64,000 nt of DNA from positions 1,955,575 through 2,019,574 of the forward strand of contig JABBOT010000033.1 in assembly GCA_016165875.1 (NCBI GenBank). Reading direction: 5' to 3'. The position numbers and the translations under genes are program-made. Below, in pieces: positions 13,719-25,822 of the stretch (position 1 is its first letter; every line of letters begins with the position of its first letter). The notes under the pieces were generated by a model. That model was not told the origin of the DNA and ran no database searches. It worked only from the letters and a program-made list of their open reading frames with translations. The stretch comes from Acanthopleura granulata (Eukaryota; Mollusca; Polyplacophora; Chitonida; Chitonidae).

Positions 13719-13993
13719 TTTTAAACACCACATTCAATCAAACAATAAATAAATCAACCAACCAAAAGCCACCCAATCATCAAATCCATCAGTTAACCAA
13801 CCAATAAATCTCTTGTACGGAAGTAACGAGAGGTATTCTTTTTCGTGTTTCTCTGAAAATTGATGCAAAGGGTTTATCAGGAATGGAATCGAGGTTATAT
13901 TTTGTTTGTTTTCTTGTTTTTATTTGTTTGGTGTATTAATTTATAAACTAACCCTATGGCACAGTATTTAATATGGATATGTTCTCTGTTTAG

Positions 13994-14023
13994 GTCAGGA
14001 AACGGCTGCAGCCGCATCAGAAG
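13994..14023 (+). CDS. Small linker exon upstream of V1 (30 nt)
   Basis: The acceptor TTCTCTGTTTAG precedes the exon and the donor GTATGT follows it. Read in phase 1 it gives GQETAAASE, and the last base joins V1 as GAA (Glu). It is the most 5' exon I can support. It is short, so chance agreement of splice sites and phase is possible. It does not contain the start of the protein. Confidence 0.5.
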
Positions 14024-14429
14024 GTATGTGGTTAAACTACGAGACAATTTCTTAACGGACATTGTATTCATTTTTCCTCTGTACGTTTAATACAAGTATC
14101 CAAAACAAAATCAGAGAAGGACCAGATTCTATTTATTCTATGTATCAAATATGGTTAACATATCTTCAATATAGTGCACAAAACCTACCTACCTGACAGA
14201 AAATACTATCTATGCACAGGAATGATTTTATCTTTATTTTTGTTTCGACAAAATTTAAAATGAAAAAAAAAATATACATCTATATCTCATTTTAGTATGT
14301 GAGGTATATTTTCATCATAACGCAAGTTGGAATTAAAGCAAGTTGGTAAACTAGAGATTTAATCAAAAATGTATTATGGAAAAATAAAAACATCCATGCT
14401 CACAAACATTGTCTGGCTATTTTTTTCAG

Positions 14430-15014
14430 AATGTTCCGAGCGAATGGATATCATCATTATGATTGGATCCTCGAAAAATGTGACAGAAGAAAATTTTGAA
14501 AACCTGAAAAAATTTATCCAAAATTTAATAAGGACAGCAGAAATTGACAACGGTAATGTACGAGTCGGGTTGTTGAAGGTCAGTGACACGGTCAACATAG
14601 AATTCAATCTCGGTCGATATACGACCAAGAATGAAATCTTAGAGGCTATTGGTCAAGCTCGACTGTGGAAAGGTGATATCAGCATCTCGCGTGGTCTACG
14701 GGTCGTGCGGAACGTCATGTTCCAAAAGGCTCGAGGCGACCGAGGCGACGCCTCCAACTTTGTTCTGCTGTTCACGGATTCCAGGTCTCTGAGAGACCGG
14801 CGGATGACATTTCCGGCATCCCGGAGGTTACGGAAATCCGGGGCCTGTGTGTACGGCGTGGGAGTCGGTTTGCGGGACACGCGGGAACTGGAAAGGGTGG
14901 TTTGTAAACCAACCAAGAGGTACAGCTTCTGGGCGCCGGGGTATTCTTCGCTGGACGAAATTGGACAACGGCTTTCAGAAGCTATGTGCCTGGAAACAAA
15001 AACAGCAGAGAAAG
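14430..15014 (+). CDS. Exon V1: VWA domain 1
   Basis: This 585-nt exon (195 codons) has acceptor TATTTTTTTCAG, donor GTAAGG and phase 1-1. The VWA fold spans about residues 8-190: first strand DIIIMIGSS, the helix ENFENLKKF, the strand VRVGLLKVS, the segment MFQKARGDRGD, the strand FVLLFTDS and the strand VYGVGVGL. The MIDAS motif DxSxS is broken (GSSKN), although the later Asp of FTDS is kept. A Cys lies just before the domain (ECSERMD) and another just after it (AMCLE), so a disulphide may close the domain. The usual NGDRPD segment reads RGDRGD here. An in-frame ATG lies upstream, but the strong acceptor makes an internal exon more likely. Confidence 0.88.
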
Positions 15015-15624
15015 GTAAGGCCCCATCCTCCACCACTCCTACACTTATGAATCAATGTTTCCTGCTAACTGGGAACTTTTCCCAACTGAAGCATTTTGGA
15101 TCCAAACTGTACAGCCTAGTTCACTCCTTCCTTTTTGTACCCTTGAATTGAAAGGGAACTGCTGCATTTCCAGCCCAGATAGGATCCCTTCGGTTGTAGC
15201 AGTGGAAACAGTTAGCCAACGGACTTAGCCAACCAAATAACATCATTTTTGTCACTCTGTGCTGTCTTGTTTCTTATGTTCGTTATCGTAATATACAATA
15301 AGGCTTCATATTTAAGACAAACGTTCATCTAAATAAACCATGCGCTATGCATTCATAACCAATCATAACGGCGATGCACACAAACTTGACTAGAGCTACG
15401 AATTTACATCATTGAATGTAGATTGGCGTCTTTGAAGTTGCTCTTTTTAAAAGATGTTACACTGTTTTTATGCATTCTTTACATTTTCGTCATAATTCAA
15501 ACCAAAAGCGAAGTTCACGAGACTTAAGAATAACCTGAACCTGTGTTCCTACAGCGGAAATATTTTGACGTTACGCTGCTATGTCAAACACTGAATGACT
15601 AAACGATTATTGTTTCGCTTTCAG

Positions 15625-15669
15625 ATGTGGACCTGATAACCCAAAAATTTCCTCACCTGCATAAAGCCG
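15625..15669 (+). CDS. Linker exon between V1 and V2 (45 nt)
   Basis: The acceptor TTTCGCTTTCAG and donor GTAAGT are both strong, and the exon is phase 1-1. It encodes 15 residues, DVDLITQKFPHLHKA, once the shared codon is completed by V1. No domain is recognisable. It has the same build as the other linker exons. Confidence 0.7.
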
Positions 15670-16762
15670 GTAAGTGCCATTATTATTTGATTTCCCTGCC
15701 TTGGACCTCACGTTTGGTTGATCTGTACGTATGAATACATCAGGCAGTCAGCCTTGCCCGAGTGGCTGTGGCTCGTCTTTCAAATCGCCAGGACACAAAA
15801 AGTGCTGGTTTGGACACGAATATAGCGAGCAGAACTGCGCGTTACATTTGGGGAATGTCTTTCAGTAACTTGTAAGTGAAAAGTGCCAGAGGCAATTGAG
15901 AAGCAAATGGATACATAGACAATATATAAATACTTCCCATTTTTTCACGTTTGTCAGTTTCATGTAAAGAGAAACCGAGAACTGCCCACCGAGTAAACCA
16001 CCGGTCATTGCCGTGTTACTGAAAAACTTCTAGATTATTAACGTTCTCTCCGTGCCTGAAATACTATGTAAATTTTTGTCTAGTGCTATACAACCTTTCC
16101 TACCAAAGGTAATATGCGTGAAAACAATTTTACGTTGTAATCTACTGTCCATTCCTGCATTTACGACGACGTTTTGTGAACAAACTGATCACGTTTTACT
16201 CGTCCAATGCAAAGGAACAGCAGTCAAGTTAGTTTGAGACCGAATCGTCATCGCGCGGGAAAATGTATCCCATTAAAACAGGCAGAACTGTGATACTGTT
16301 CACTAAACGAAGGTGCCCTTTTAAACGAAAGGAGATAAGCCGTTAATACGACTGAGTAGACCTTTTCATTATGAAAGTAATAGATGCCCTTGATGAAATA
16401 TTCTGATGTGTCTAGTGTACAAAATCGTGATTGGGTTTCACATCGGATCTATTTGTTGCTAATTGTCACATCATAGTCAGAGGTGGGACAGGGAACGGCC
16501 TGTACCTGAAGGTTCTATACAACTTCAGATGCGAAGGATAATCCTGGGAAGGAAATTTAATCGTGAAAAGTCACCATTGTTTAGATATGCATCAAAATTT
16601 AGGCGTCCTTGTGGCATAAATGTCTACGTTCACACAGGGTTTGCTTGTATGGTTTCAACCATACGTTCGAAATGTTTTAAATCACGCTTCCATTCTACTC
16701 TGCTAGCCCGCCATCTTTTCCGACTATTTTGCTATGAGATTTTCTTGAAATTGCGTCTTCAG

Positions 16763-17338
16763 GTGTCTGCGATATTAAAAAAGTTGACATCATCTTCATG
16801 GTGGACGCCTCGACGTCGATGACGAAAGAGAATTTCCAGAAGGTGAAAGTCTTCCTTCAAGACCTCATTCAGTTTGCTGGAGTGGACAATGGCGAAGTTC
16901 GAATCGGGATGCTCACGTTCAGCACCAGCTCCTACATCCACTTTCATCTGGACACGTACTTCAACAAACGACGTCTTCTCGAAGTCGTCGGCAAAATGCC
17001 TTACTACGATGGCTCTTCAAACATTGCCGACGCCTTTCGGATCATGCGCATGCGCATGTTTACCCCTGACAATGGAGACCGTAGCGACGCTGCCAATATA
17101 GGTATATTGTTGACGGACGGTCCGGCGGATTACGAAATGGAAAATACGATTCCCGAGGCGACGAAGGCCCGACAAGCGGGGATTACGTTGTATACCATTA
17201 CCATCGGTGAGATAGACTCGAACGACCTTGACCTGGAGAGTATTGTGAGCAGGCCGTCGTCGGAATACATATACTCTGTGGACGATTACGACGATTTGGA
17301 AGGGATCGAGTACAGTCTGGGAGATTCCTTGTGCTTGT
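16763..17338 (+). CDS. Exon V2: VWA domain 2, MIDAS essentially intact
   Basis: This 576-nt exon (192 codons) has acceptor TTGCGTCTTCAG, donor GTGAGT and phase 1-1. The domain carries DIIFMVDASTS with a canonical DxSxS (DASTS), Ser in place of the loop-2 Thr (GSSNIADAF) and the loop-3 Asp in LLTDG. These are the metal-coordinating positions of VWA/integrin I domains, so this is the copy most likely to bind a ligand through a divalent metal. A Cys before the domain (GVCDIKK) and Cys after it (SLCL) suggest disulphide closure. The segment DNGDRSDAANIG matches the family's GDRPDVPN signature. The exon ends with a lone T that joins the next linker as TAT (Tyr). Confidence 0.9.
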
Positions 17339-20300
17339 GTGAGTATATCCTCCTTGCAATTCATCTGTGATATAGTGAGCCCCCCCAAAATAAGGGTTGA
17401 CTTATTGCTTTTAAAACCTGTTACCGCTTGGTGGATTACTGATTTAATACGCTGTCATTTAAGCCAGATTCCATAAGGAGAAAGTAAACCTGTAATCATA
17501 AAAACGCAAGAGAATCTCATTCAGCCATGACACCAGGTCAAGATCATTCTTATTTGTAACGGTGAGTGTAACCAGATTACAGAACATCGGCCAAAGCCTT
17601 AAAAACTTTTTTAATCATCGTGTAACACGGAACTGTTTCTGTATTTTTGTGTTTGTAAAGCATAGAAGTAGTTGACAAGCAATGCATCTCAACAGCAAAG
17701 AGCAGACCTACACAAATGTTCTTTATGCAGGCTCGGACCGCCATGTTTGGGATCATATGTTCCCCTAAAATACTTTTGATTACTACTTTTAATATACAAT
17801 TAGTAAAATCAATGTGACATTATCGGTTTGTAACATTATTGCAAAGGTAAACAACTCTTACTTTGGAATTCAGATACTTAATTTTATACATGTACTATAT
17901 TCCCAGCTGCGTATGGTTTGATTCCATGTTGAGAGGCCCCTGATATCAGATCTAAAATTTTCTTTGTTTAATACTAAACGTAGCACACCAGTCAAAAGCT
18001 CCTAATAATCCCTTTCAAACACCAAATGCACATAACATATACTAATTAGTAAAATGAATATATCCTCCACACCTGATGCCTTGCCAACCGTTTGCGTGAC
18101 AACCTTACTCACCATAGCATTCCCGGTGAAAAACATTTTGACGTGATGACGTCACAAAAAGATTGATTATTTGTAACCACTGTGAGCGACATCAGGTTGA
18201 CCTAGTAGCAACATTATTAATTATGATTGTGCCAATGTTTCTTCTTGATTTACACTTCGGAAAGATGTAATTAGATTGATAATGACATGAAAAAATGGTG
18301 CAGATCTCTTTCAATTTCTCATATGCATATACAAATGCGTAACAATCCCCGGGTGCCCAACCAGGGCGCCAAGAGGGAAGGTTTTTGAAAATGTCATAGT
18401 TTATACCATTGGAGGGCCAAAGATATATCTCTGTCATAAACAATAACCTTTGAATTATTGATTTAGTGCGGCCATTGTCAAAATGTTAAGAAAATCTAGC
18501 ATAAGTGTACGAGAAACTGACAAAAGGATTGTATCGTTTCTTAGCCTGTTTCGGTAAGTGGAAAGTTTATTAAGTTCTGCGTTTTCTAGCTAATCTCAAT
18601 GCCTTACAATATATTCAAGTTTTGTCCATATGAAGTGTTGTCCATACGATATGATTTGATATGTTCTGTTTATTCCAAGCGTTCTGGGTTTATAGGGGAT
18701 GTTTGTTGCGCTGCGTATAATTGGGACAGAGACAAAATGAAGTATACATTGGCACATTTTATGACAAATATCACATCCGAATACCCTTCAAGTCTTGCAA
18801 TCGCATCTCTCGGCAGCCACTGTTTATTCCATAATTTTGACATTGTAAATTAATATTTGTGTCGTCTAAAAATTTACGTGGAACAGAAAAGAGTTTAAGT
18901 CAAGTAAAGATAAAATGCGAGTGGCCCTCAATGGTCGATGATGTATGCACTTAGCCGAAAGACTATCAGTTTGCTTGTGTTGAATAGGCCATACTAGGCT
19001 AAAGTAAACAGATAGGCCCTACTATTCTCCAACGGAATAGCAAGAAGCCAACACTGTTGGTCGAAAAATGGGCATCACACAGATGCCCCAGCCTTCATTT
19101 GAGATATAAACCACAACTGCCGGCCTCATTAACAATTAAGCCTCCACAGTTATCTCCCTTGTAATGTACGTTGGTTTGAAATTAATGAAAAACATTTTCA
19201 GTTCGAGTATGAGTACTTTTATTGGTTTGAAATAAATTCATAACATTTGAACAGCCAGTATTTTCTCGGGGCATTGTTGGTATTAAACTGCCTTCGGTGC
19301 ACTGTGATGTAGCTTTACACCAGCTTAACTGCAGACCACTAACCTTGCAACAATATAACTTGCCACGCGTAGAAATGCTCGCCTCCACAACTAGCCTATG
19401 ACTGGTAGTTTAATTCGTCCTTAATGTACTAACAGTCATCATATGGATGAAATAATTAATGATGATGGCTTAACGCCACATCGGCAGTATCTCAGCCATA
19501 TCGTGGCGAGAATATATACAAACCAGGAGCCCGTATATGCCATCTTATGGAGAGTTTGAACAACTCTCCATTTATAAATAATACGGTTCAAATTTTTTTT
19601 ACAAATCATTGCTGGGTGGGAAAGGGGAACAAAATTGGTTTCATGGTTCGTGTGGTTGGGTTATTGTTTTCATTTATAAATGAGCAAATGGAAATCTGTA
19701 ATGCGTTATTAATGTACTTGGACAGAGTGTGGGTTTTTAAGGGGGATAACTCTCATGGAACAATTGTTTTTGCTAACCTGCACAGAGCTCTACGATTACT
19801 TAGGCCTCTATTTACTTACTATGTTTCACTGACATTTGTATGAAAATAATTTTTTCACGTCTTGAATAAATCTTTGACATTTCCTGCCGGAGAAAATATT
19901 TTATGATAGGCTCTTAATACTATATTTCAGTGTTAAAAGATGGAAGCGCATGAAAGAGGACTTAATTTACTAGGAATCAATCCGTGACTGTCATTGTTAT
20001 GAGTGAAAACTAATCAATTACAATAACAATGTTTCATTACAAACAGAGAAAGATTTCTTCTGATGCAGTAAATTTTATCCCAAGCTCAGACTGATATACA
20101 AATTAGTTGGTTCGTTTACTTTCAGCGTAGCAATTTGCACATTGCCTTTCTATTGTCCAAATGATATTGGCGCGGCTAAGATCGCACCCATAATTGGATA
20201 CAGATTCCTTGTGAAAAACAAACTGCTTTCTTTCTCAACAGTATAAGGGACGGAAACGCTCTCCTTGTTCTCCGTAAGGGAATGTATTTTTCAATTTCGC

Positions 20301-20470
20301 ATGCGTAGCTGCTTATGTGGGCACATTCGTCATATGGTTGTTTGTTTGTTACAGTGCAAGTGAGTAACGTTTTATACCTTTTAGGACAGGTTGATTTGAT
20401 GAGATCTTGAAAAGTTCTGTTTATATCTCCCATCAACCAATAATATATATATATATTTTTTTTATTTTAG
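17339..20470. other. Long intron between V2 and the next linker exon
   Basis: 3.1 kb with no accepted exon. It contains the dispersed repeat fragment at 19,461 and a perfect short palindrome ATGGAGAGTT...AACTCTCCAT at 19,547-19,570. Nothing else is recognisable. Confidence 0.6.
19461..19515. repeat. Dispersed repeat fragment (CAGTATCTCAGCCATATCGTGGCGAG type)
   Basis: Shares its core with 32,334-32,370 (CAGCAATATCTCGACCATATGGCGGCGAG). I recall similar short repeats from gastropod and bivalve sequences; this is from memory, not a search. Confidence 0.5.
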
Positions 20471-20518
20471 ATACCGGTGATATAGACTTAACGGCAGATT
20501 ATGACCCTACCATTGACG
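20471..20518 (+). CDS. Acidic linker exon after V2 (48 nt)
   Basis: The acceptor is a T-rich tract ending TTATTTTAG and the donor is GTAAGC; the exon is phase 1-1. It reads TGDIDLTADYDPTID after the shared Tyr codon. It is acidic and has no domain. The 3.1-kb intron before it is the longest between accepted exons, so further small exons may have been missed there. Confidence 0.65.
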
Positions 20519-20534
20519 GTAAGCTAAAAGTTAG

Positions 20535-20838
20535 AGCCTCCGTGACCGACTAGAGATAATGCGCTAGTGATGCGCAATGATCCGGGTGTCTCTCACCAGT
20601 GCGAATTCAAGCCCAGTTCACGCTGGTTCCCTCTCCGGTCGAACGTGGGAAGGTCTGCCAGTAACCTGCGGATGGTCGTAGGTTTCCTCCGGGTTCTACG
20701 GGGCTCTATCCTCCCAGCGTAATACTGGCCGCCGTCGCATAAATGAAATTTTCTCGAGTACAGCGTAAACGCAAATAACATAAATAAAGAAATAAATCAG
20801 TAAATAAATAGATAAATAAATAAATAAATAAATAAATA
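20535..20838 (+). mobile_element. Full-length SINE with a long (AAAT)n tail
   Basis: Starts GCCTCCGTGACCGACTAGAGATAATGCGC, has a B-box-like GAATTCAAGCCC, the CTGCCAGTAACCTGCGGATGG body and a tail with about ten AAATA units. It sits in the intron after the 20,471-20,518 exon. Confidence 0.85.
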
Positions 20839-21416
20839 TATGTAATTGTCCACAATGGCTAACTTTTGTCTTCATCTTCAATATAGGTAACAGTTGTGTC
20901 CGTAGCTTTAATCAGAAAATGATGTGTCAAATATAAAGTTTTCATATCAGTTCTCCGAAAGGCGATAATACAACTGTAAACCCTTTTTTGTAAACTATCT
21001 GCATGCTTGCAAATGATTTGGCCTACGGTGTCAAGCTACTGAATGATACAGCCATGACTGTGTAGACGCAGTTTGGTCCTTTTCGCACGTCTTGGACGCT
21101 TAGGTTCCAATCCTTCGAACGTACAAAAGCATTGCGTCAAAACCAGTCTGAAACAGCAAATTTTCAAGAAGGCTCGGTCTTTGCTGTTCTCCTAAACTTC
21201 GAGCTTCGATCGCGATGTCCGCTCCGCAATGACATACAAGTTGATCTGGAATTGATAAAACGGTTCATCAATTACTTGCCAAATGTTGACTATCTATGAA
21301 GCCTAAAGAAGCATATTCTTGCTGAAGCACATCTAGTTAATCAGCAACCATCCAATGAGTCAATGTAACGCCTGAGATTTGGTTTAAAGTTTAATTTCCC
21401 CCCGTTCTGCTTTCAG

Positions 21417-21437
21417 AAAACGACTACCAAGAAGACG
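21417..21437 (+). CDS. Linker microexon before V3 (21 nt)
   Basis: The acceptor CCCGTTCTGCTTTCAG and donor GTAAGT are both close to consensus, and the exon is phase 1-1. It encodes ENDYQED once the shared codon is completed. At 21 nt it rests on the splice sites and phase alone. Confidence 0.6.
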
Positions 21438-21718
21438 GTAAGTACAACCAACGTAAAAACAATCGAAATGTGCACTAAAAAAGGGCAATGTTTCCCAGCG
21501 TGTGTCTAGAAGAAAAGGTCAAGGCCAAAGTCCAAATGTTTTATCATGTCTATGCATTTTGTAGTTCTCCATTTATTCTCTCAGTAAACAACACGGCTCA
21601 TAAAATTACTCCATCCAGACGGAAGCATACTTTTATCCATTTCAATGATGTACCGCCACCATGAAGTAGATGTAGTTTTTCTGTTATTGAGAATTTTCAA
21701 GCTTCATTGGTTTTGCAG

Positions 21719-21733
21719 AACTCCTTGAATCAA
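21719..21733 (+). CDS. Candidate 15-nt linker microexon
   Basis: The acceptor ATTGGTTTTGCAG and donor GTAAAG bracket 15 nt that read in phase 1-1 as ELLES. It fits the pattern of the gene but is so short that chance cannot be excluded. It might be alternatively spliced. Confidence 0.3.
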
Positions 21734-22215
21734 GTAAAGTTATGAGGGACATGGTAGTAAGACAGTAAAGCCTGGATGTTTGCTAATACACAAATACAGT
21801 AACAAACGTAAGGGCGCGGTGAATTACCTATACAGACAATACTGTGGTATGCTAACGTTTATTTAGTGCATAACCTCCTGGCACCAACGTTAGCTAAAAA
21901 AAATACACTAATGTTACATTAAAACTTTGTAAATTAAATTGTATACCTTAATGATTGGTCGTAATTGCAGTATAATGTCCTGTGCCGTTACCGGTACTTA
22001 TAAAGGGCACAGTTATCGATACAAACAAAGATAAAACAGAAAATCACACGAAAATATCATGGATTGTCAGATTTACAAATCAGAACTCACTGTTGAAGTA
22101 CTTCACACTTAATTTATTTCGTTCAAAACAAAATGAAAGGAATTATTCCCACGCATGGTTCAACGATTAGCAAAGGAGGATTAATTAGTTGTTTTTTTTC
22201 TGATGTTATTTGTAG

Positions 22216-22788
22216 TTGCATTCCCCTCTACACCCGTTGACCTGGTCTTTGTGCTTGACACATCTTCATCTGTCACCGAAGCCAATTTCAAAATGATGAA
22301 GGCGTTCGTCCAGGAACTAATTCAGCCAGCGGATATAGACGGCGGTGCTGCGCGCATCGGCCTACTCACTTTCAGCTTCGGCTCATCGGTACATTTCCAC
22401 ATGATCCGCCATTTTTCCAAGGCCGATGTCATCGAGGCCATATCCAACATTCCATACCGTGTCGGGAATGGGCGTAACGTGGCCAGAGCGCTGGAGATCA
22501 TCCGCAAATCCATGTTCTCCATCGCCAACGGCGACCGTTCTTACGTTCCAAACGTCGTAGTGTTCATTACGGACGGTGTGTCCACCATCAACTCAGAAAA
22601 AACCATTCCAGAGGCCGTATTGGCCAAAAATGAGGATATTACGATATACTCTATCGGTGTAGGCTTGGACAAGACCAAGGAGTTAGACGCGATTGCCAGC
22701 GAGCCTTTGTCTAGATACAGATATAACGTTCAATATTTCACCTCCTTATTCTCCCTGACTAAGCTACTGGTGGACTCTATTTATCTAG
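22216..22788 (+). CDS. Exon V3: VWA domain 3
   Basis: This 573-nt exon (191 codons) has acceptor TTATTTGTAG, donor GTAAGT and phase 1-1. The domain reads VDLVFVLDTSSSVT (canonical DTSSS), VRIG-type strand ARIGLLTFS, NGDRSYVPNVVVFITDG and ITIYSIGVGL. DxSxS and the TDG aspartate are intact; the loop-2 Thr position is Arg (GRNVARAL). Metal binding is therefore possible but weakened. There are no flanking cysteines, unlike V1 and V2. Confidence 0.9.
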
Positions 22789-23369
22789 GTAAGTTTTCGT
22801 GCATTCTAGACCTTTTTTCACTTTGGTATTTTTAAGAAATGTGATGGCGCCAGTTTTACAAAACAGGGTGTAAGATATGTCAAACCTGACAGTCATCACG
22901 AAACAAACTGTTGAGAAACGTCGCCTTGGTAGTAATATTTGATGTAAAGTTACAACCGCTTCGAACAAAAAAAAAAAAAAAAAAACCTTGGTAAAGTTGG
23001 GGAAATAAAATATATGCTTGCCTTTTTGTTGATAACTGCCGTTTAAACACCTGTTGTGCTGTGATGGTTTTGCTCCTAGTTGCGTGATTTCTTCCTCGAG
23101 TAATTCATGAGGAATTTCCCGATAATTCATCAATAAGATCTATATTCCGGTAAAGTACATCTGCATGGATTATAGAAACTGATTTCGTTCCAAATGGTTC
23201 TCCGTAGTCGAGTCGTGTCTTTGGTTGTCCCGGTACACGATGAACTCCTTCAGTTGCTTGTGCTAATCAGTTCCTTGCTGCATTTGCTTGTGGTTTTAAA
23301 TCAATAGATTTGGCAGAAACGTTTCAAGGCGCGGTGGTTTCCTCGTGGACTACCTGGCCATACCATAAT

Positions 23370-23557
23370 ATATTTATTTATTTGATTGGTGTTTTACGCC
23401 GTGCTCAAGAATATTTCAATTATACAACGGCGGCCAGTATCGTGGTGGAAGGGAACCAGGCAGAGCGCGGGGGAAACCCAAGACCATCCAGGCCACCCAG
23501 TTGGTGGCAGACCTTCCCACGTAAGGACGAAGAGGAAGCCAGCATTTAGCTGGACGG
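23370..23557 (-). mobile_element. SINE lacking its tRNA-like head
   Basis: Reverse orientation: TATTTATTTGATTGGTGTTT, GTGCTCAAGAATATTTCA, GGGAAACCCAAGACCATCC, CCTTCCCACGTAAGGACG. Confidence 0.83.
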
Positions 23558-23791
23558 ACATAATATATTAGTGAGACGTGACTGGCCTATGCAACATCAG
23601 AATCACATTTCAAAACAAGCCAAAAGCGTGGATAGATTCTCTATACTATACATTAGTGTAATAGAGAATTCATGCCAGGCCTATTTTTAATATTGATTGA
23701 TCTAAAATTAGACGTCACATATTAGCTAAAACGTGGTTACACATATAAGTAAAAACAAGCTAAAGCTGTGACACAATGATTATTATTGCAG

Positions 23792-23845
23792 ATAAAGTGT
23801 TTATTTCAACGACTACCCAGCCAACAACAGTGCAGACCTCCTCCG
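23792..23845 (+). CDS. Thr-rich linker exon after V3 (54 nt)
   Basis: The acceptor ATTATTATTGCAG and donor GTAAGT are clear; the exon is phase 1-1. It encodes DKVFISTTTQPTTVQTSS. Clustered Thr/Ser/Pro suggests O-glycosylation, as in mucin-like spacers. Confidence 0.72.
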
Positions 23846-24159
23846 GTAAGTGTGTGTAAATCTACAAATTAATCCACCATCCTTTTAATAAGTGGAGAGC
23901 GTTATACTCGAATCGCGTTGCTCAGCCTAGAGTGTAACCCTGTAACACGTTTTTATGTCTTTGACCGTGCCTTGTCCACCTTTAGGAATGTTAAATTTCA
24001 ATCAGCTTAAAAAGGGGTATCACTTTCAGCTGAACTTGACGGCTGTTCTGAAAGGAACTTATCTTATGGAATTTGGAGCGCTTTTACACTCTCCTTACAG
24101 ATTAACATTTATCGATTTACTTTAGAAGTTAAGTTAAAAATGAATCTTTGTCCTTTCAG

Positions 24160-24201
24160 GTGAAATCTGGCTCCCCGTTCCTACATCACCGCTCGTCCAT
24201 G
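24160..24201 (+). CDS. Linker exon before V4 (42 nt)
   Basis: The acceptor TTGTCCTTTCAG and donor GTGAGT bracket 42 nt in phase 1-1, reading GEIWLPVPTSPLVH. It is Pro-rich and more hydrophobic than its neighbours. Confidence 0.68.
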
Positions 24202-24598
24202 GTGAGTTAACATTAGCATGTGGGATTTAAATCAATTCTTCATTGAACCTCGCTTATTCTGCATTCAGACACTTTAGGAATGGAGTTTTTTTCTGGTCCC
24301 TGAAGAAAGGTAGTGATTCTTTCGGGAGCCTTTCTTCATGCATGACGTCACTAATTCAAGGGCTTAGTGTCGGCTTTTCACAATGAACCTGTTAGAAGCG
24401 GGTATTCAATAGCATGTACGAATTTGGGACGTTATGCCCGAATCCACTGGAAAAGAACAGATCCCGGTTTAATCCAGATTTGCTTTGCCATGTGCCTAAC
24501 GAAGCGAGATGATTTCTTTGGTGATTTTCCCGCTTTATTTTAAGCCAGGTGATTTGACATTAGTCTGGGGGTGGGTGGGTGGGAGGGGGTGGTGGTGT

Positions 24599-24691
24599 TG
24601 GTTTGCTCCAGGCTGTGTCTGGTTCCCGCTAGCTCTGGCGATTTGTCACCTAAATGAAATGTTCTTGAATCCTGTAGGCGTAAAACAGTAA
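24599..24691 (+). mobile_element. Decayed SINE 3' fragment
   Basis: Weak match: GGCTGTGTCTGGTTCCCGC, then AAATGAAATGTTCTTGAATCC and GGCGTAAAACAG. Confidence 0.45.
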
Positions 24692-24907
24692 ATAGAGAGA
24701 GATGTGACTGTACTGAAGAAAGTTTTAAAACAAGCAGGCAAACAGTATTTTCCTTTCCACAAACCTTAGCCCTTTTGATGAACGCTTCATCATGTTCAAC
24801 GTCAACAGCCGGTGTTAAAAACTTGACAGATTCGGTTTTCGGTAAATAACTTATAAAAACCCTGGGCCCATTTTACAAAGAGGGTTCTACATACTATAGT
24901 GCGCAAG

Positions 24908-25037
24908 CAACGTGTGGAAATTCACGGGTTTTGCCCGCGCTGTTCTCGGTTTCCCCACACTGTAATGCTGGTCGCCGTCGTAGAAGTGAAATATTCTTGA
25001 GGACAGCGTAAAACACAAATCAGATAAATAAATAAAT
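24908..25037 (+). mobile_element. SINE 3' fragment
   Basis: CGGTTTCCCCACACTGTAATGCTGG and GAAATATTCTTGAGGACAGC with an AAATAAATAAAT end. Confidence 0.7.
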
Positions 25038-25255
25038 GCTCTAAAGATACATCGCCGTAGAAATTGTGTTTGGCGTAGATTTGCTTTCTGTTCGTTAAAC
25101 GAGAACCCGGTTCTCCTCTTTTGTACCTTAATGATTTCGAAAATTTCTAAAACAGGAACCTCAAATGAGAACAAAGACTATTGTAATAAATCTCCATAAA
25201 TTCTTGAATTTCGTCTTCACATACAATCAGTTAAAAAGTTTATCCTTCCTTTCAG

Positions 25256-25822
25256 AATTCCCTGATCGGGACATAGTCTTCCTTCTGGATGCTTCTCCAA
25301 CGCTGCGGCGCGAGGGATTTGACAAAGTCTTAACGTTCCTTGCTGATCTACTGGATCACGCCGACATCGGAATTGACGCAGGCGCCGTGCGAATCGGCAT
25401 TATGAGTTACAGCACCAAGCCTCACATCCACGTCTACATGGACATGTGCGACTGTTTCAGCAAGCTCGTGCGCGCAATCGACAGAGTGGCCTACATCCAC
25501 GGCCGCTCCAATCCGGCCGACGCACTGAAAGTCATGCGCTCTGTGATGTTCTCCAAAAAACACGGCGACCGCGTTAACGTCACCAACATGGCGGTGTACA
25601 TCACGGACCGTCAGTCGAATCTATACACGGACAGAATCGTTCCAGAATCTCTCAGGACACATAGCAAGAATATTGGAGTCTTTACTGTTGGGATCGGGCT
25701 CGAGGATAAGGCAGAGATAAAAAGTATTAGCAGTAACCCTGACAAACTTTACAGCTTTTTTGTGGATTCAGTGGACAACCTGAATTCGATTAAGAATGAG
25801 TTGTTTTACCGCCTGTTCTCGG
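25256..25822 (+). CDS. Exon V4: VWA domain 4
   Basis: This 567-nt exon (189 codons) has acceptor CCTTCCTTTCAG, donor GTAAGC and phase 1-1. The domain reads DIVFLLDASPT (DxSxT, a conservative change at the third MIDAS residue), VRIGIMSYS, GRSNPADAL, HGDRVNVTNMAVYITD and IGVFTVGIGL. The loop-3 Asp is present but followed by Arg instead of Gly. A short insertion carries MDMCDCF, two cysteines found in no other VWA copy here. MIDAS may still work. Confidence 0.88.

Larger units (their letters stand above)
200..13993. other. No confident gene; AT-rich non-coding DNA apart from the repeats listed
   Basis: Open frames here are all short (under about 130 codons), show no known domain and have no exon-like splice framing with the phase pattern of the gene downstream. 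Simple tracts include C9 followed by a poly-A-rich run (500-527), A20 (about 1,980-2,000) and C9 near 6,861. The 5' exons of the VWA gene, including its signal peptide, may lie here or further upstream. Confidence 0.6.

Noticed and set aside
15555..15570. Exon after the acceptor GTGTTCCTACAG at 15,554
   Set aside because: The phase-1 reading hits TGA after four codons with no donor before it.
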